Below are positions 6,926 through 8,893 of a stretch of 8,893 nt of DNA, piece after piece (position 1 is the stretch's first letter; each line of letters opens with the position of its first letter). Where the stretch lies: contig JAGXLE010000040.1 of the NCBI GenBank assembly GCA_018334855.1, positions 1-8,893 on the forward strand, given 5' to 3'. Made by a program: the position numbers and the translations under genes. The notes beneath the pieces are model-generated. The model worked only from the letters and a program-made list of their open reading frames with translations. It did no database searches and was not told the DNA's origin. The stretch comes from Desulfobacterales bacterium (GTDB lineage: Bacteria; Desulfobacterota; Desulfobacteria; Desulfobacterales; Desulfosalsimonadaceae).

Positions 6926-7209
6926 AAGGCAGTGAGTGGGCAGATTTATGGCCTGATGAAGACGAGAGGGAAAAATGGAAAAACCGGATTGCTAATCTAG
7001 TCCCGCTAACCAGGAAAAGGAATTCGCTGGCTCAAAATTATGATTTTCAAACTAAAAAAACAGCTTATTTCGGTGGGAAAGAAGGCGTCTCTTCCTATGT
7101 GCTGACAACTCAGGTGTTGAATACTGATAGCTGGACTCCGCAAGTCGTCGCAGAAAGGCAAAAGAAACTTATGGAGGCTTTGATCCAAAATTGGGCATTG
7201 CAGACCTGA
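6925..7209 (+). pseudogene. C-terminal remnant of GmrSD-type (DUF262/DUF1524) nuclease
   Basis: A different frame from the preceding remnant encodes GSEWADLWPDEDEREKWKNR, IANLVPLTRKRNSLAQNYDF and, near the end, SWTPQVVAERQKKLMEALIQ. This is the end of a DUF1524 HNH-like domain, which shows the pattern R-x-x-N-L-x-L-L-x-x-K-x-N-S-x-A-x-N followed by WTPxxIxxRQxxL. DUF262/DUF1524 proteins such as GmrSD are restriction enzymes against modified phage DNA, and related proteins occur in other defence systems. Only about 93 of the usual 500-700 residues remain. The first catalytic block of DUF1524 (H-x-x-P) and the whole DUF262 NTPase domain are gone, so the remnant cannot be an active nuclease. The join to the zinc-ribbon frame is at about 6918-6930. 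An in-frame ATG at 6826 belongs to an antisensical reading of the zinc-ribbon part and is not a real start. Confidence 0.75.
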
Positions 7210-7256
7210 TAGAAATTTGAAGAGTGTTTGATATTCATAGGATCCGGGGCCATGTA

Positions 7257-7324
7257 GCATAGTAACATTATTTTTTGCATAGTAACGTATTATATGTTAA
7301 TGTGCAAAAAAAATGTTACTATAA
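7257..7324. promoter_or_regulatory. Four half-site operator of the AbiE-like operon
   Basis: GCATAGTAAC occurs twice as a direct repeat (7257-7266 and 7277-7286, exactly 20 bases apart). Two inverted copies follow: GTTAATGTGC (7296-7305) and GTTACTATAA (7315-7324), each 8 of 10 matches. Together they form a nested palindrome centred near 7291, whose outer arms extend to TAGTAACATTATTTTTTGCA (7260-7279) and its near-complement (7303-7321). The spacing of 19-20 bases is about two helical turns, so all sites face the same side of the DNA. TATTATAT at 7288-7295 in the middle could be the -10 element. The site lies 12-79 bases before the regulator gene, as expected for autorepression. Confidence 0.7.
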
Positions 7325-7335
7325 ACAAGGGCTAA

Positions 7336-8319
7336 ATGATGAAGGATTCGATTTCCCATTGCAAACGGTATTTGATGGATGCCCTCGGCATACCGGCGGA
7401 TTTGGCAAAGCTAAAAAAAACCGGATCACTTCCGTTTTTTCTGCATGATCTTTATGATTTTTATACGCTCAGCCTGCTGGGAAAAGAATTTGTTGTTCTG
7501 GCTGAAAAAAACGGAACCGAGTTGACCCCCGGCAAGATCCGCAACCACGTCCACCTTGTCGGCGAAAAGCTTCGGGTGCAGGCCATTTTTCTGGGCAAAA
7601 GCCTTTCTCCTTTTAACCGGAAACGATTGATCGGATATAAGGTGCCTTTTATTGTTCCGGATAATCAGATGTATCTTCCGGATCTCGGCCTTGATTTACG
7701 GGAGCATTTTATAAAGGCAGGATCAAAGGCCGGGGCCTTTAGCCCCGCAACCCAGGCAGTGGTTGTCTATGTGCTGGCACAAAAGCAAATTGATTCAGTG
7801 ACTCCGAAGGAACTGGCGGAAAAACTGGGTTACTCGATGATGAGCATGTCGCGTGCCGTGGATGAAATCGAGGCTGCAGGTCTTGCACAGGTGACTTCAG
7901 AGGGCAAAAGGCGGGTGGTCCGCTTTGAAAAGGGTAGGCGGCAATTTTGGGAAAAGGCGGTTGCTTATCTGAAAACCCCTGTAAATAAACGTCTATGGGC
8001 AACCGCCCTTAAAGCCCATAGGCTGCTGCTGGCTGGAGAGAGTGCTCTGGCAAGATATTCCATGATTGCGTCGCCCGGGCAGCCGGTTTATGCAATTTCA
8101 CACAGCGGTTGGAAAGCAATGGAAAGGAAAGGGGGCTTCCAAGAGGTCCCTTATCCTGAAGAGGCTGAAATCCAACTGGAGCTGTGGCGTTATGACCCGC
8201 GGCTTTTTGCAGAGGGAGATACAGTGGATCCATTTTCTTTGTATTTGAGCTTGAAGGAAGTACAGGATGAACGAATCGAGTCTGCCCTGGAAGAGATGAT
8301 GGAGAAAATCAAGTGGTAA
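7336..8319 (+). CDS. Winged-helix regulator / AbiEi-like antitoxin candidate
   Basis: This 327-residue cytoplasmic protein probably binds the repeats in front of it and restrains the nucleotidyltransferase encoded next. Residues about 1-125 are an unassigned domain (SPFNRKRLIGYKVPFIVPDN, YLPDLGLDLREHF). Residues 153-197 form a clear MarR-like winged helix (VTPKELAEKLGYSMMSMSRA, wing GKRRVVRF). Residues about 215-327 include LLAGESALARYSMI and PVYAIS, which recall the antitoxin half of AbiEi, and end in an acidic-amphipathic helix. Canonical AbiEi proteins carry the winged helix at the N-terminus, so the extra N-terminal domain is unusual. ATG codons at 7336 and 7339 are both possible, with a modest AAGG upstream. 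The gene overlaps the next one by seven bases, implying translational coupling. The function is inferred from this arrangement and the partner. It could alternatively be a stand-alone sensor regulator. Confidence 0.7.
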   Translation: MMKDSISHCKRYLMDALGIPADLAKLKKTGSLPFFLHDLYDFYTLSLLGKEFVVLAEKNGTELTPGKIRNHVHLVGEKLRVQAIFLGKSLSPFNRKRLIGYKVPFIVPDNQMYLPDLGLDLREHFIKAGSKAGAFSPATQAVVVYVLAQKQIDSVTPKELAEKLGYSMMSMSRAVDEIEAAGLAQVTSEGKRRVVRFEKGRRQFWEKAVAYLKTPVNKRLWATALKAHRLLLAGESALARYSMIASPGQPVYAISHSGWKAMERKGGFQEVPYPEEAEIQLELWRYDPRLFAEGDTVDPFSLYLSLKEVQDERIESALEEMMEKIKW

Positions 8320-8893
8320 GAGGAATTGAACGGTTCAGGGATTTTTTCAGGGATCACCCGGATAAATATATTCTGATCGGTGGCACCGCCTGTGACGTGG
8401 CCATGAGCCAAATGGGCCTTGCTTTCAGGGCCACCAAGGATCTGGACATTGTTTTGGTGCTCGAGGCCGTGGACACCGGTTTTGCCAATCTTTTCATGGA
8501 GTTTGTAAGACAGGGGAACTATCAAAACAGGCAGAAAAGTACGGGCAAATCCCTGTTCTATCGGTTCTATGAGCCGCAGGACGAAACTTTTCCATATATG
8601 CTGGAATTGTTTGCCCGCCAGCCGGATATTCTGGACTTGTCGCCTGACAGCCACCTGACCCCGATCCCCATGGATGAGCAGGCATCAAGCCTGTCTGCCA
8701 TACTGATAGACAACGATTATTACGAGTTCATTATCAGCGGCAAATCCATCGTTGACGGGCTTCCACTGATTTTACAGGAACACATGATTCCGCTGAAAGC
8801 CAAAGCTTATCTGGATTTGTGGCAGTTAAAAAACCACGGGGTGCAGATCGAAAGCAAGGATTTGAAAAAACACAAAAATGATATATTCCGCCT
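8313..8893 (+). CDS. AbiEii-like nucleotidyltransferase toxin candidate, partial
   Basis: The visible 193 residues show a minimal nucleotidyltransferase fold related to AbiEii/MenT (DUF1814-type) enzymes. YILIGGTACDVA (19-30) carries the glycine pair, and RATKDLDIVL (39-48) supplies the two metal-binding aspartates (Asp43, Asp45). MLELF (96-100) may give the third acidic residue. LKAKAYLDLW (161-170) and KKHKNDIFR (185-193) match the lysine-rich motif IV region (K...K-H-x-x-D). Relatives transfer nucleotides to tRNA or other targets and stop growth. The GTG at 8313 is the only usable start: an in-frame stop lies at 8268-8270, no other start falls between, and GGAG (8301-8304) stands eight bases upstream. 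The gene overlaps the regulator's end by seven bases. It continues past the right edge. The substrate is unknown. Confidence 0.8.
   Translation, partial: MVRGIERFRDFFRDHPDKYILIGGTACDVAMSQMGLAFRATKDLDIVLVLEAVDTGFANLFMEFVRQGNYQNRQKSTGKSLFYRFYEPQDETFPYMLELFARQPDILDLSPDSHLTPIPMDEQASSLSAILIDNDYYEFIISGKSIVDGLPLILQEHMIPLKAKAYLDLWQLKNHGVQIESKDLKKHKNDIFR

Noticed and set aside
7006..7260. Minus-strand frame of 84 codons
   Set aside because: It is antisense to the DUF1524 remnant, which has recognisable conserved residues.
7257..7324. Short repeats considered as a CRISPR-like array
   Set aside because: Units are only 10 bases, two are inverted, and spacers are about 10 bases; a promoter operator explains them better.
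8190..8654. Minus-strand frame of about 150 codons opposite the regulator/toxin junction
   Set aside because: It covers the conserved nucleotidyltransferase motifs on the other strand and has no features of its own.

Overview
The window looks like a piece of a Gram-negative anaerobe chromosome, most likely a Desulfobacterota (Desulfobacterales-type) sulfate reducer. This is inferred from the moderately GC-rich coding style, the look of the acyl-CoA ligase and TypA proteins, and my memory of similar proteins; no single gene proves it.

Layout. Positions 1-503 are a damaged junction: an unidentified minus-strand reading frame runs off the left edge and abuts a MerR-family regulator that has lost its DNA-binding N-terminus. 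A monofunctional heme catalase (katA, minus, 699-2153) and the ribosome-associated GTPase TypA/BipA (minus, 2310-4139) follow. A divergent intergenic region (4140-4414) carries a near-perfect palindrome and a strong ribosome binding site in front of an acyl-CoA ligase (plus, 4415-6073). A 69-residue two-helix membrane protein follows it (6122-6331).

At 6565-6608 lies a displaced 3' half of a tRNA-Arg(CCU) gene on the minus strand, cut in the anticodon loop. This is the classic scar of site-specific integration. Its orientation puts the chromosomal backbone on the left and an integrated element on the right. The first genes inside the element are defence-like wreckage: a zinc-ribbon protein broken at both ends, fused out of frame to the last ~90 residues of a GmrSD-type (DUF262/DUF1524) nuclease. 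An apparently intact two-gene operon follows: a 327-residue winged-helix regulator (7336-8319) overlapping by 7 bases a nucleotidyltransferase that runs off the right edge (8313-8893).

This pair resembles an AbiE-like (type IV) toxin-antitoxin or abortive-infection module. Its regulator differs from textbook AbiEi because the winged helix lies in the middle of the protein. The operon is preceded by four evenly spaced copies of a 10-bp half-site arranged as a nested palindrome, which probably form an autoregulatory operator. The island edge, the nuclease remnant and this operon are the most interesting parts of the window.
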